Shown here in pieces: positions 15,944 through 24,405 of a stretch of 64,000 nt of DNA. Numbering within the stretch: position 1 is the first letter of the stretch; every line of letters starts with the position of its first letter. Made by a program: the position numbers and the translations under genes. Under the pieces are notes generated by a model. The model was not told the origin of the DNA and ran no database searches. It was given only the letters and a program-made list of their open reading frames with translations. Origin of the DNA: CAVQCJ01 sp963711005 (lineage in GTDB: Bacteria > Actinomycetota > Actinomycetes > Prado026); assembly GCA_963711005.1 (NCBI GenBank), contig CAVQCJ010000004.1, forward strand, positions 310,001 to 374,000, in the 5' to 3' direction.

Positions 15944-17122
15944 ATGTCCGACGCCCCGGCCGTGCTGCTGTCGAACGCGGTCCGGCACTACTCGTGGGGG
16001 TCGCGGACCGTGCTGCCGGCACTGCTGGGCGAACCCGTCCCGGCCGACGAGCCCTGGGCCGAGATCTGGATGGGGGCCCACCCGCTGGAGCCTTCCCATC
16101 TGCCGGACGGACGGAGCCTGGCCGAGGTCGCCCCCGGGCTGCCGTTCCTGGTCAAGCTGCTCGCCGCCGAGGAGCCGCTTTCCGTCCAGGCCCACCCGGA
16201 CCGCGTTCAGGCCCGGACCGGGTTCGCCGCCGAGGAGGCCCGCGGCGTCCCGCTGGCTGCCGGCCATCGCACGTACAAGGACGCCAACCACAAGCCCGAG
16301 CTGTTCGTCGCGCTGGAGCCCACCGAGACGCTGTGCGGCTTCCGTCCGCCGGCGGACATCGCCGCGACCGCACAGCGGCTGGGGTCGGCGGCGCTGTCCG
16401 AGCTGGTCGGCCCGGCGAGCGCCGGCGGCGACCAGCGCGAGGCCCTGCGCGCGATCTTCAGCCGGCTGCTCGGGCTCCGCGGCGGGTCGCGAACCGCGCT
16501 GCTGGACGACGTGACCCGGGCCTGCGCCCGGCTGGCCGCCGACGCAGACGCCGACGCGGTCCCGGACGACGTGGCTGCGGCGCGGTGGGTGGTCCGGCTC
16601 GCCGCCCGGTACCCCGGCGACGCGGGCGCGCTCGCGCCGCTGCTGCTCGACCACGTCGTCCTCGAGCCGGGCGACGCACTGTTCGTCGACGCCGGCGTGC
16701 TGCACGCGTACCTGCACGGCGCAGGGGTCGAGGTGCAGGCCTCCAGCGACAACGTGCTGCGCGGCGGGCTCACCGGCAAGCACGTAGACGTGCCGGCGCT
16801 GCTGAGCGTCGTGCGTTTCGAGGTCGCGACCGGCCACCGGGTCGCACCCGTTCCGTGCGGGCCCGGACTCGACACCTACGACGTGCCGGTCGGCGACTTC
16901 GCGGTGTGGCGCGCGCGGCCCGACGGTCTCGGGGTGCAGGTGCCCGTCGCGGGCTCCTGCATCGCGGTGTGCGTCGCCGGGGCGGTCGTGCTCGGCGGCG
17001 TCGCACTGGCACCGGGGCGGTCGGCGTACGTCCCCTTCGGGTCGCCGGTCGTCGTGGACGGCGCCGGCACCTGCTTCGTCACCGCCGGTGCGGATGTCGC
17101 GCAAACCCTGGATGGGACATAG
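15944..17122 (+). CDS. manA: mannose-6-phosphate isomerase, type I
   Basis: A 392-aa zinc enzyme that interconverts fructose-6-phosphate and mannose-6-phosphate, supplying GDP-mannose for glycans and actinobacterial mannosides. The type I signature is clear: PWAEIWMGAHP near the start, the Zn site region SVQAHPDR, YKDANHKPEL, and DALFVDAGVLHAYLHGAGVEVQASSDNVLRGGLT. Length matches the family. The gene stands alone between the flavoprotein gene and a tRNA on the opposite strand. Confidence 0.93.
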   Translation: MSDAPAVLLSNAVRHYSWGSRTVLPALLGEPVPADEPWAEIWMGAHPLEPSHLPDGRSLAEVAPGLPFLVKLLAAEEPLSVQAHPDRVQARTGFAAEEARGVPLAAGHRTYKDANHKPELFVALEPTETLCGFRPPADIAATAQRLGSAALSELVGPASAGGDQREALRAIFSRLLGLRGGSRTALLDDVTRACARLAADADADAVPDDVAAARWVVRLAARYPGDAGALAPLLLDHVVLEPGDALFVDAGVLHAYLHGAGVEVQASSDNVLRGGLTGKHVDVPALLSVVRFEVATGHRVAPVPCGPGLDTYDVPVGDFAVWRARPDGLGVQVPVAGSCIAVCVAGAVVLGGVALAPGRSAYVPFGSPVVVDGAGTCFVTAGADVAQTLDGT

Positions 17123-17164
17123 GTCCGGGCGCATCGGGCGCGCCGGCCGGCGGGTCGATTTCGG

Positions 17165-17236
17165 TGCCCCCGGTAGGATTCGAACCTACGCACCCGCCTC
17201 CGGAGGGCGGTGCTCTATCCCCTGAGCTACGGGGGC
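17165..17236 (-). tRNA. tRNA-Arg (anticodon CCG)
   Basis: Read on the minus strand, a full cloverleaf is seen. The acceptor arms are GCCCCCG and CGGGGGC with discriminator A. The D arm is GCTC...GAGC. The anticodon stem CCGCC/GGCGG closes a loop CTCCGGA, giving anticodon CCG. The T arm is GTAGG/CCTAC with loop TTCGAAT. The 3' CCA is not encoded (CCG follows). It decodes the common high-GC arginine codon CGG. Confidence 0.95.
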
Positions 17237-17290
17237 TCGGGACGACAGACGGTATCAGCCCAACACCCCGCGGCCGGTCGTCCACGTGCC

Positions 17291-17296
17291 TACGCT
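17291..17296 (+). promoter_or_regulatory. -10 element (TACGCT) of leaderless response-regulator transcript
   Basis: TACGCT ends six bases before GTG 17303. Two GTG codons lie in tandem at 17300 and 17303. The spacing seen at other genes in this window selects the second. Confidence 0.5.
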
Positions 17297-17302
17297 GGAG
17301 TG

Positions 17303-17698
17303 GTGGACAGGCCCGCGCGCGTGCTCGTGGTGGACGACACGGCGAACGTCCGCGCGCTGATCCGGGTGAACCTCGAGCTCGAGGGGATCGAGGTCCACGT
17401 GGCCTGCGACGGGCACGAGGCGTTGAACATGGTGGACACGGTCGCGCCCGACCTGATCACGATGGACGTGATGATGCCGGGCATGGACGGCCTGACCGCG
17501 GCCGCACGACTCAAGGCCAGCCCGGCCACGGCCGGGATCCCGATCGTCATGGTCACCGCGCGGGCGCAGGCCTCGGACCGCCGGGCCGGGCACGAGGCGG
17601 GCGCGGACGCGTACCTGACCAAGCCGTTCGACCCGGAAGAGCTGGTGTCGACGGTGCTCGACCTGCTCCCGGCGCAGGTGCGTCCGCCGGCCCCGTAG
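17303..17698 (+). CDS. single-domain response regulator (CheY-like)
   Basis: A 131-aa stand-alone receiver domain. The acidic pair is in VLVVDDTANVR, the phosphoacceptor is D55 in ITMDVMMPGMDG, the switch threonine lies in MVTARA, and K107 is in LTKPFDPEEL. There is no output domain, so it must act by binding a partner protein. No histidine kinase gene is close by. It precedes argS by 21 bases. Confidence 0.88.
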   Translation: MDRPARVLVVDDTANVRALIRVNLELEGIEVHVACDGHEALNMVDTVAPDLITMDVMMPGMDGLTAAARLKASPATAGIPIVMVTARAQASDRRAGHEAGADAYLTKPFDPEELVSTVLDLLPAQVRPPAP

Positions 17699-17707
17699 GT
17701 CCGCCGT

Positions 17708-17713
17708 TAACCT
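17708..17713 (+). promoter_or_regulatory. -10 element (TAACCT) of leaderless argS transcript
   Basis: TAACCT ends six bases before GTG 17720. An alternative in-frame GTG at 17714 lies immediately after the hexamer and would be upstream of the predicted transcript start. Confidence 0.5.
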
Positions 17714-17719
17714 GTGCGC

Positions 17720-19390
17720 GTGACCCCCGAGGAGCTCGCCGAGTCAGTCCTGGCTGCGGTGCGGGCCGCCGTGGCCGCCGGTGACCTCGTGCTCGACCCG
17801 GTCGATGTGCCCACCGGCACCACCGTCGAGCGCCCTAAGGTCCGCGAGCACGGCGACTACGCGACCAACGTGGCGCTGCAGCTGGCCAAGAAGGCCGGCC
17901 GGCCGCCACGTGATGTCGCAGCCGCCGTCGCGGCGTACCTGGCCAAGACACCGGGCGTCGCCTCGGTGGACGTCGCGGGGCCGGGGTTCCTCAACATCAC
18001 TCTCGAAGCCGCCTCCGCCGGCGCAGTGGCCGCGGCGGTGCTGCGGGCAGGAAGCGCGTACGGGCGGTCGGACCCGCTGCACGGGACGACGGTCGACCTC
18101 GAGTTCATCTCGGCCAACCCGACCGGACCGCTGCACCTGGGGCACACCCGCTGGGCGGCGGTGGGCGACGCGATGGCTCGGGTGCTCGCGGCGGCCGGCG
18201 CCGCGGTGACCCGGGAGTTCTACATCAACGACCGCGGCGTGCAGATGGACCGGTTCGGCGCCTCGCTCGCGGCTGCGGCCGCCGGGCTCCCGGTGCCGTC
18301 TGACGGGTACCAGGGCGACTACATCGTCGAGATGGCCGCCCTGATCGCGGCCGAGCACCCGCAGTTCTCGGCCCTGCCCGACGACGAGCGGACCCAGGCG
18401 TTCCGCGAGGCCGGCTACGAGCTGCAGAGGGCCGAGCACCAGGCCGTGCTCGACGGTTTCCGCACGCACTTCGACGTGTGGTCCTCCGAGAGGGCCATGC
18501 ACGACTCCGGTGCGGTGGAGCGCGGCCTGGCGAAGCTGCGCGAGCAGGGCCACGTCTTCGAGCACGACGGCGCGGTGTGGCTGCGCACGACCGACTTCGG
18601 CGACGACAAGGACCGGGTGCTGGTCAAGGCCGACGGCGAGCTCACCTACTTCGCGTCGGACACCGCGTACTACGTCGACAAGCGGGCGCGCGGTTTCGAC
18701 GTGTGCATCTACCTGCTCGGCGCCGACCACCACGGGTACGTGCAGCGGCTGCGGGCCGTCGCGGCCTGCGCCGGCGACGACCCCGACCTCACCATCAAGG
18801 TGCTGATCGGGCAGCTGGTGAAGATCATGCGCGGCGGTCAGGAGGTCAAGCTCTCCAAGCGGGCCGGGATGATCGTGACGCTGGCGGAGTTCGTCGAGGA
18901 GGTCGGCGTCGACGCGGCCCGCTACTCGCTGTGCCGGTACCCGGTCGACTCGCCGCTGACCCTGGACATCGAGATCCTGACCGCGAACAAGAACGAGAAC
19001 CCCGTCTACTACGTCCAGTACGTCGCGGCCCGGACAGCCTCGGTCACCCGCAACGCCGCCGACCTCGGTCTCACGCTGGGGACCGAGGACGAGTTCGACC
19101 CGGCCCTGCTCGACGGGGCCGCGGACGGCGACCTGCTCGGGCTGCTCGCCGAGTTCCCTCGGGTGGTCGCGACGGCGGCCGAGCTGCTCGAGCCGCACCG
19201 CGTCGCCAGGTACCTCGAGGAGCTGGCCGGCACCTACCACCGCTTCTACGACTCGAGCCGGATCCTGCCGTACGGCGGCGCGGAGCCGACGCCGCTGAAC
19301 CGGGCCAGGCTGTGGCTGAACGCCGCGACCCGGCAGGTCATCGAGAACGGGCTGGACCTGCTGGGCGTCAGCGCGCCCGAGCGGATGTAG
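17720..19390 (+). CDS. argS: arginyl-tRNA synthetase
   Basis: A 556-aa class I aminoacyl-tRNA synthetase charging tRNA-Arg. An N-terminal additional domain is followed by the catalytic core with SANPTGPLHLGHTRW (HIGH-type motif HLGH at 139-142) and the KMSK-equivalent KLSKRAG. The anticodon-binding C-terminal domain has PVYYVQYVAARTASV and ends LLGVSAPERM, the usual ArgRS ending. GTG 17720 is preferred from the -10 spacing. It heads the argS-lysA-hom-thrC-thrB order common in actinobacteria. Confidence 0.95.
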   Translation: MTPEELAESVLAAVRAAVAAGDLVLDPVDVPTGTTVERPKVREHGDYATNVALQLAKKAGRPPRDVAAAVAAYLAKTPGVASVDVAGPGFLNITLEAASAGAVAAAVLRAGSAYGRSDPLHGTTVDLEFISANPTGPLHLGHTRWAAVGDAMARVLAAAGAAVTREFYINDRGVQMDRFGASLAAAAAGLPVPSDGYQGDYIVEMAALIAAEHPQFSALPDDERTQAFREAGYELQRAEHQAVLDGFRTHFDVWSSERAMHDSGAVERGLAKLREQGHVFEHDGAVWLRTTDFGDDKDRVLVKADGELTYFASDTAYYVDKRARGFDVCIYLLGADHHGYVQRLRAVAACAGDDPDLTIKVLIGQLVKIMRGGQEVKLSKRAGMIVTLAEFVEEVGVDAARYSLCRYPVDSPLTLDIEILTANKNENPVYYVQYVAARTASVTRNAADLGLTLGTEDEFDPALLDGAADGDLLGLLAEFPRVVATAAELLEPHRVARYLEELAGTYHRFYDSSRILPYGGAEPTPLNRARLWLNAATRQVIENGLDLLGVSAPERM

Positions 19391-19393
19391 CCC

Positions 19394-20800
19394 GTGCGCG
19401 CACACCCCGCGGGACCGCTGCACGGGGACCAGATGCACCCGCACGCGCCCACCCCGCCGCCGACCGACGCCGAGGCGCAGGCCCGGCTGGACCCGGCGGT
19501 GTGGGCAGCGGGCGTCGCCCGGGACGACGACGCGGTGCTGACCGTGCGCGGGCACGACGTTCGCGACCTCGCGGCCGAGCACGGCACCCCGCTGCTGGTG
19601 CTCGACGAGGACGACTTCCGGTCCCGCTGCCGGGCGTTCCGTACCGCGTTCGCCGACGCGGACGTGCACTACGCAGCCAAGGCGTTCCTCACCACGACGC
19701 TCGCGCGCTGGGTGGCCGAGGAAGGGCTCGGGCTGGATGTCGCCACCGGCGGCGAGCTCGAGGTGGCGCTGCGGGCCGGCTTCCCGGCGGGCCGGATCGT
19801 CGTGCACGGGAACAACAAGTCGGTGGCCGAGCTGGCGGCGGCGCTGGACGCGGGCGTCGGCCGGATCGTCCTGGACTCGTTCACCGAGATCGCGCGGCTG
19901 GGCTTCCTGGCCGAGGAGCGCGGGGTGCGGGCCGAGGTGCTGGTGCGCGTCACGGTCGGCGTGGAGGCGCACACGCACGAGTTCATCGCCACCGCGCACG
20001 AGGACCAGAAGTTCGGCTTCTCGCTGGCGACCGGGGAGGCGGCCGAGGCGGTGCGCCGCGTCCTGGCGCTGCCCCAGCTGCACCTGGCCGGCCTGCACTC
20101 GCACATCGGGTCGCAGATCTTCGACACGTCCGGCTTCGAGGTCGCCGCGCACCGCGTCGTCGGGCTGGCGGCGCAGGTGCGCGACGAGCACGGCGTCCAG
20201 CCGGCCGAGATCAACCTCGGTGGTGGGCTCGGCATCGCTTACGTCCCCGGCGACGACCCGCCCGACCTGCTCGAGTTCGCCGCGTCGCTGACAGCGATCG
20301 TCGCGCGCGAGTCGGCGGCGTTCGGGCTCGACACCCCGCGGATCGGCGTCGAACCCGGCCGCGCGCTGGTCGGCCCGACCACCTTGACGCTGTACGAGGT
20401 GGGCACGGTCAAGGACGTCGAGCTGGACGGTGGCCACCACCGCGCGTACGTCAGCGTCGACGGCGGGATGAGCGACAACATCCGGACCGCGCTCTACGAC
20501 GCGGAGTACACGGTGACGCTGGCCTCGCGCGGGTCGGACGCGCCGCCGATGCTCGCGCGCGTCGTCGGCCGGCACTGCGAGACGGGCGACGTCGTGGTGA
20601 AGGACGCCTGGCTGCCGTCCGACCTGGCTCCCGGCGACCTGCTCGCCGTCGCCGCCACCGGTGCGTACTGCCGCGCGATGGCGTCCAGCTACAACGTCGT
20701 CGGCCGCCCGCCGGTGGTCGCCGTCCGGTCCGGCGCGACCACGGTGCTGCTGCGCCGGGAGGGGATCGAGGACCTGCTCGCGCTCGACCCCGGCGCCTGA
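19394..20800 (+). CDS. lysA: diaminopimelate decarboxylase
   Basis: A 468-aa PLP enzyme converting meso-diaminopimelate to lysine, the last step of the pathway. PLP-binding K96 is in HYAAKAFLT, followed by GLDVATGGELEVAL and HSHIGSQIF. The glycine-rich phosphate loop is INLGGGLGIAY. The substrate-binding CETGDV is near the end. The GTG at 19394 is three bases after argS; ATG 19433 is a possible alternative, since the first 13 residues are not conserved in the family. Confidence 0.94.
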   Translation: MRAHPAGPLHGDQMHPHAPTPPPTDAEAQARLDPAVWAAGVARDDDAVLTVRGHDVRDLAAEHGTPLLVLDEDDFRSRCRAFRTAFADADVHYAAKAFLTTTLARWVAEEGLGLDVATGGELEVALRAGFPAGRIVVHGNNKSVAELAAALDAGVGRIVLDSFTEIARLGFLAEERGVRAEVLVRVTVGVEAHTHEFIATAHEDQKFGFSLATGEAAEAVRRVLALPQLHLAGLHSHIGSQIFDTSGFEVAAHRVVGLAAQVRDEHGVQPAEINLGGGLGIAYVPGDDPPDLLEFAASLTAIVARESAAFGLDTPRIGVEPGRALVGPTTLTLYEVGTVKDVELDGGHHRAYVSVDGGMSDNIRTALYDAEYTVTLASRGSDAPPMLARVVGRHCETGDVVVKDAWLPSDLAPGDLLAVAATGAYCRAMASSYNVVGRPPVVAVRSGATTVLLRREGIEDLLALDPGA

Positions 20801-20830
20801 CCCGCGGCCGTGCCGTGGGCGCCCTCGCGG

Positions 20831-20836
20831 TAGGGT
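20831..20836 (+). promoter_or_regulatory. -10 element (TAGGGT) before hom
   Basis: TAGGGT would place the transcript start near 20843, giving a leader of about 28 bases that contains AGGAG ahead of the hom ATG. It suggests hom-thrC-thrB has its own promoter in addition to read-through from lysA. Confidence 0.4.
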
Positions 20837-20870
20837 CGCCCGCACAAGCCGACGCGAGGAGAAGCCGGTC

Positions 20871-22163
20871 ATGGGCGCGCAGCCGCTCCGGGTCGCCCTG
20901 CTGGGCTGCGGGGTCGTCGGGACCGAGGTCGTCCGGCTCCTACGGTCCCAGTCCGACGATCTCGCCGCCCGCATCGGGGCGCCGATCGAGCTGGTCGGGA
21001 TCGGTGTGCGCGACCTCGCCCAGGACCGCGGGCCGTTCGTTCCGCGCGAGCTCCTCACCGACGACCCGGCCGCGCTGGTCGGCCGGCCGGACGTCGACGT
21101 GGTGGTGGAGACCATCGGCGGCATCGAGCCGGCGCGGACGCTGCTCCTGCAGGCGCTGCACCGCGGCGCCAGCGTCGTCACCGCCAACAAGGCCCTGCTC
21201 GCCGAGCACGGCCCCGAGTTGTACGGCGCCACCGACGACGCCGGGGTCGACCTGTACTTCGAGGCCGCCGTCGCCGGCGCGATCCCGCTGCTGCGCCCGC
21301 TGCGCGAGTCGCTGGCCGGCGACAACGTCAACCGCGTGCTGGGGATCGTCAACGGCACGACGAACTACATCCTGACCAGGATGGGCGAGAGCGGCGCGAC
21401 CTTCGCCGACGCCCTCGCCGAGGCGCAGGCGCTGGGGTACGCCGAGGCCGACCCGAGCGCCGACGTCGACGGCTACGACGCCGCAGCGAAGGCCGCGATC
21501 CTGGCCAGCCTCGCCTTCCACACCCAGGTCACGATGTCCGACGTCCACCGCGAGGGCATCACCGGGGTGCGGGCGCAGGACGTCGCGATCGCGCAGGCGA
21601 TGGGTCACGTGGTCAAGCTGCTGGCGATCTGCGAGCGGTCGCCGGACGGACGCGGCGTCTCCGTGCGCGTGCATCCCGCGATGGTGGCGACCACGCACCC
21701 GCTGGCCGGCGTGCGCGACGTGTACAACGCGGTGTTCGTCGAGTCCGACTCGGCGGGCCAGCTGATGTTCTACGGCCGCGGGGCCGGCGGCGCGCCGACC
21801 GCGTCGGCCGTGCTGGGCGACCTGGTCGCCGTCGGCCGGAACCGGCTGTCCGGCGGGCGCGGCCCGCGCGAGAGCGCGTACGCAGCCCTCGAGGTGCGAC
21901 CGATCGGCGAGGCGCAGACCCGCTACTACATCGGCATCGACGTTGCCGACCGCACCGGTGTGCTGGCGACGGTCGCGCAGACGTTCGCCGCGCACGGGGT
22001 GTCGATCGAGACACTGCGCCAGGACATGCACGGGGACCAGGCGGCCCTCGTCGTGGTCACGCACAAGGCGTCCGACGCGGCGCTGTCCGCGGTCGTGGCC
22101 GACCTGCGCGGGCTGGATGTCGTGCGGGCGGTCGACTCGGTGATGCGGGTGGAGGGCGAGTGA
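20871..22163 (+). CDS. hom: homoserine dehydrogenase
   Basis: A 430-aa NAD(P)-dependent enzyme reducing aspartate semialdehyde to homoserine, the branch point toward threonine and methionine. The N-terminal Rossmann motif is LLGCGVVGTEVV. The catalytic core shows TANKALLAEHG and GIVNGTTNYILTRM followed by YAEADPSADVDGYDAAAK. A C-terminal ACT domain from about residue 350 (YYIGIDVADRTGVLATVAQ) provides threonine feedback in this class. AGGAG precedes the ATG. It overlaps thrC by four bases. Confidence 0.95.
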   Translation: MGAQPLRVALLGCGVVGTEVVRLLRSQSDDLAARIGAPIELVGIGVRDLAQDRGPFVPRELLTDDPAALVGRPDVDVVVETIGGIEPARTLLLQALHRGASVVTANKALLAEHGPELYGATDDAGVDLYFEAAVAGAIPLLRPLRESLAGDNVNRVLGIVNGTTNYILTRMGESGATFADALAEAQALGYAEADPSADVDGYDAAAKAAILASLAFHTQVTMSDVHREGITGVRAQDVAIAQAMGHVVKLLAICERSPDGRGVSVRVHPAMVATTHPLAGVRDVYNAVFVESDSAGQLMFYGRGAGGAPTASAVLGDLVAVGRNRLSGGRGPRESAYAALEVRPIGEAQTRYYIGIDVADRTGVLATVAQTFAAHGVSIETLRQDMHGDQAALVVVTHKASDAALSAVVADLRGLDVVRAVDSVMRVEGE

Positions 22164-23239
22164 GCACGATGGCGACCGGCACCCACCAGTGGCGCGGGGT
22201 GATCGAGGAGTACCGGGACCGGCTGCCCGTCGGCGCCGCCACCCCGGTCATCACGCTGCGCGAGGGGGGCACCCCGCTGGTGCCCGCACCCACGCTGGCC
22301 GAGGTCACCGGCTGCGAGGTGCACCTGAAGGTCGAGGGTGCGAACCCGACCGGGTCGTTCAAGGACCGTGGGATGACGCTGGCCATCTCGAAGGCGGCCG
22401 AGGCCGGGGCGCGCGCGGTGATCTGCGCCTCGACCGGCAACACCAGCGCGTCGGCCGCCGCGTACGCGGTCCGCGGCGGGATGGTCTGCGCGGTGCTCGT
22501 GCCGGCGGGCAAGATCGCCCTCGGGAAGATGTCGCAGGCGCTGGCGCACGGGGCCGCGATCCTGCAGGTGCAGGGGAACTTCGACGACTGCCTCAGCCTG
22601 GCCAGGGACCTGGCCGAGCACTACCCGGTCGCGCTGGTCAACAGCGTCAACCCGGACCGGATCGAGGGGCAGAAGACGGCGGCGTTCGAGATCGTCGACG
22701 CGCTCGGCGACGCGCCCGACGTGCACTGCCTGCCGGTCGGGAACGCCGGCAACATCACCGCGTACTGGCGGGGCTACCGGGAGTACGCATCCGACGGCAC
22801 CGCGTCCAGGCGGCCCCGGATGTGGGGCTTCCAGGCGGCCGGAGCGGCGCCGCTCGTCAGCGGCGAGCCGGTCGCCCGTCCGTCCACCATCGCGAGCGCG
22901 ATCCGGATCGGCAACCCCGCGTCGTGGGGGTTCGCGATCGCGGCCAGGGACGAGTCGGGCGGCTTCATCCAGGCGGTGACCGACCGGCAGATCCTGCGGG
23001 CGTACCGCTGGTTGGCCGCCCGGGAGGGGGTCTTCGTCGAGCCGGCCTCCGCCGCGTCGGTCGCCGGGCTGCTGCAGGCGCACGAGGCGGGTCTGCTGGC
23101 GCCGGGCCAACGGGTGGTCTGCACCGTCACCGGCCACGGTCTCAAGGACCCGCAGTGGGCGATCGACGGTGCCCCGGTGCCACGGACGGTCCCCGTCGAC
23201 GCGCACGCGGCCGCCGAGCTGCTCGGCCTGGACGGCTGA
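22160..23239 (+). CDS. thrC: threonine synthase
   Basis: A 359-aa PLP enzyme converting O-phosphohomoserine to threonine. K68 in GSFKDRGM binds PLP, the phosphate loop is PVGNAGNITAYW, and STGNTSASAAAYA is the substrate loop of the short actinobacterial ThrC class. The GTG at 22160 overlaps the hom stop (GTGA); ATG 22169 is a possible second start. The stop overlaps thrB by one base. Confidence 0.95.
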   Translation: MSTMATGTHQWRGVIEEYRDRLPVGAATPVITLREGGTPLVPAPTLAEVTGCEVHLKVEGANPTGSFKDRGMTLAISKAAEAGARAVICASTGNTSASAAAYAVRGGMVCAVLVPAGKIALGKMSQALAHGAAILQVQGNFDDCLSLARDLAEHYPVALVNSVNPDRIEGQKTAAFEIVDALGDAPDVHCLPVGNAGNITAYWRGYREYASDGTASRRPRMWGFQAAGAAPLVSGEPVARPSTIASAIRIGNPASWGFAIAARDESGGFIQAVTDRQILRAYRWLAAREGVFVEPASAASVAGLLQAHEAGLLAPGQRVVCTVTGHGLKDPQWAIDGAPVPRTVPVDAHAAAELLGLDG

Positions 23240-24153
23240 TGGCCGGGGCGATGTTCCGCGCCGCCCCGGTCCGGGTGCGGGTCCCGGCGACCGCGGCGAA
23301 CCTCGGGCCCGGCTTCGACGCCTGCGGGCTGTCCCTGGCCCTGTACGACGACATCGTCGTGCAGGTCACCGAGTCCGGGCTCGACGTGCAGGTCGCCGGT
23401 GAGGGGTCCGACAAAGTGCCCGCGGGGGAGCGGCACCTCGTGGTCAAGGCGATGCGGGCGGCCTTCAAGGTGCTCGGCGGCCAGCCGCGAGGCCTCGCGC
23501 TGCGGTGCGCCAACCGGGTGCCGCACGGGCGAGGCCTGGGGTCCAGCGCCGCGGCGATCGTCTCCGGAGTGGTCGCCGCCCGCTCCCTGGTCGTCGGCGG
23601 CGCCGACCGGCTGGACGACCTGGCCCTCCTGCGCCTCGCGGTGAGCCTGGAGGGCCATCCCGACAACGTGGCCGCCTGCCTGCTCGGCGGCTTCAGCGTG
23701 GCCTGGACCGAGCCCGGTGGGGTGCGGGCGGTGTCCAGCCGCGTCCCCGACGGCGTCGTGCCGGTGGCGCTGGTCCCGACCACCGCCGTCTCCACCGCCA
23801 AGGCCCGCCGGATGCTCCCCGAGTCGGTCCCGTTCGCGGACGCCGCCCACTCGGCCGGCCGGGCCGCCCTGCTCAGCGTCGCGCTGACCACCCGCCCGGA
23901 CCTGCTGTTGCCGGCCACCGAGGACCGGCTGCACCAGCAGTACCGTGCCGAGGCCATGCCGCGCTCGGCGGCGCTGGTGGACAGGCTGCGCGCGGCCGGG
24001 CTGCCGGCGGTCGTCTCCGGCGCCGGTCCGACCGTGCTCGTGCTCGCCTCGCCGGGCACGGCCGCGAAGGCCGTGGCGGCCGCGCCCAGGGGCTGGGAGG
24101 TGCACGAGCTGGCTATCGACTCCGGTGGCGCCAGCATCCTGCCGATGGAGTAG
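23239..24153 (+). CDS. thrB: homoserine kinase
   Basis: A 304-aa GHMP-family kinase phosphorylating homoserine. It shows VPATAANLGPGFDACGLSL at the N-terminus, the ATP loop PHGRGLGSSAAAIVSG, and the C-terminal GHMP motif VVSGAGPTVLVL. The TGATG overlap with thrC shows translational coupling. Together hom, thrC and thrB complete threonine synthesis from aspartate semialdehyde. Confidence 0.95.
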   Translation: MAGAMFRAAPVRVRVPATAANLGPGFDACGLSLALYDDIVVQVTESGLDVQVAGEGSDKVPAGERHLVVKAMRAAFKVLGGQPRGLALRCANRVPHGRGLGSSAAAIVSGVVAARSLVVGGADRLDDLALLRLAVSLEGHPDNVAACLLGGFSVAWTEPGGVRAVSSRVPDGVVPVALVPTTAVSTAKARRMLPESVPFADAAHSAGRAALLSVALTTRPDLLLPATEDRLHQQYRAEAMPRSAALVDRLRAAGLPAVVSGAGPTVLVLASPGTAAKAVAAAPRGWEVHELAIDSGGASILPME

Positions 24154-24405
24154 GTGAGCTGTTGCCTCGGGCCGTTCCGCCGGGTCGGCAGGTCACGACC
24201 GGGCAACACGCCCGGCCGGGGAAGGGATCGGCTCGCCGAGGTGTTACTGTGTGCATCGCACCAGGCGCCCGACGGGCCGGTGCTCCACCGAACCCCCTCT
24301 GTACGCCAGCCGGTCTGGCATACCCGGGTGGTCCAGCGACGTGAGAGCCCGCCACCACTCCACCTGGGTGCACGTCTCAATCCCGCTTCCTTAAGGAATG
24401 CATCT
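24154..24405 (+). promoter_or_regulatory. rho upstream region and C-rich leader
   Basis: 252 bp without a gene. A TACTGT hexamer at 24245-24250 could act as the -10 element, giving a leader of about 150 bases. From 24258 to 24392 the leader is rich in C and poor in unbroken G runs, resembling a rut-like region. rho is often autoregulated through Rho-dependent termination in its own leader. The ribosome site AAGGA lies just before GTG 24406. Autoregulation here is inferred from composition only. Confidence 0.4.
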
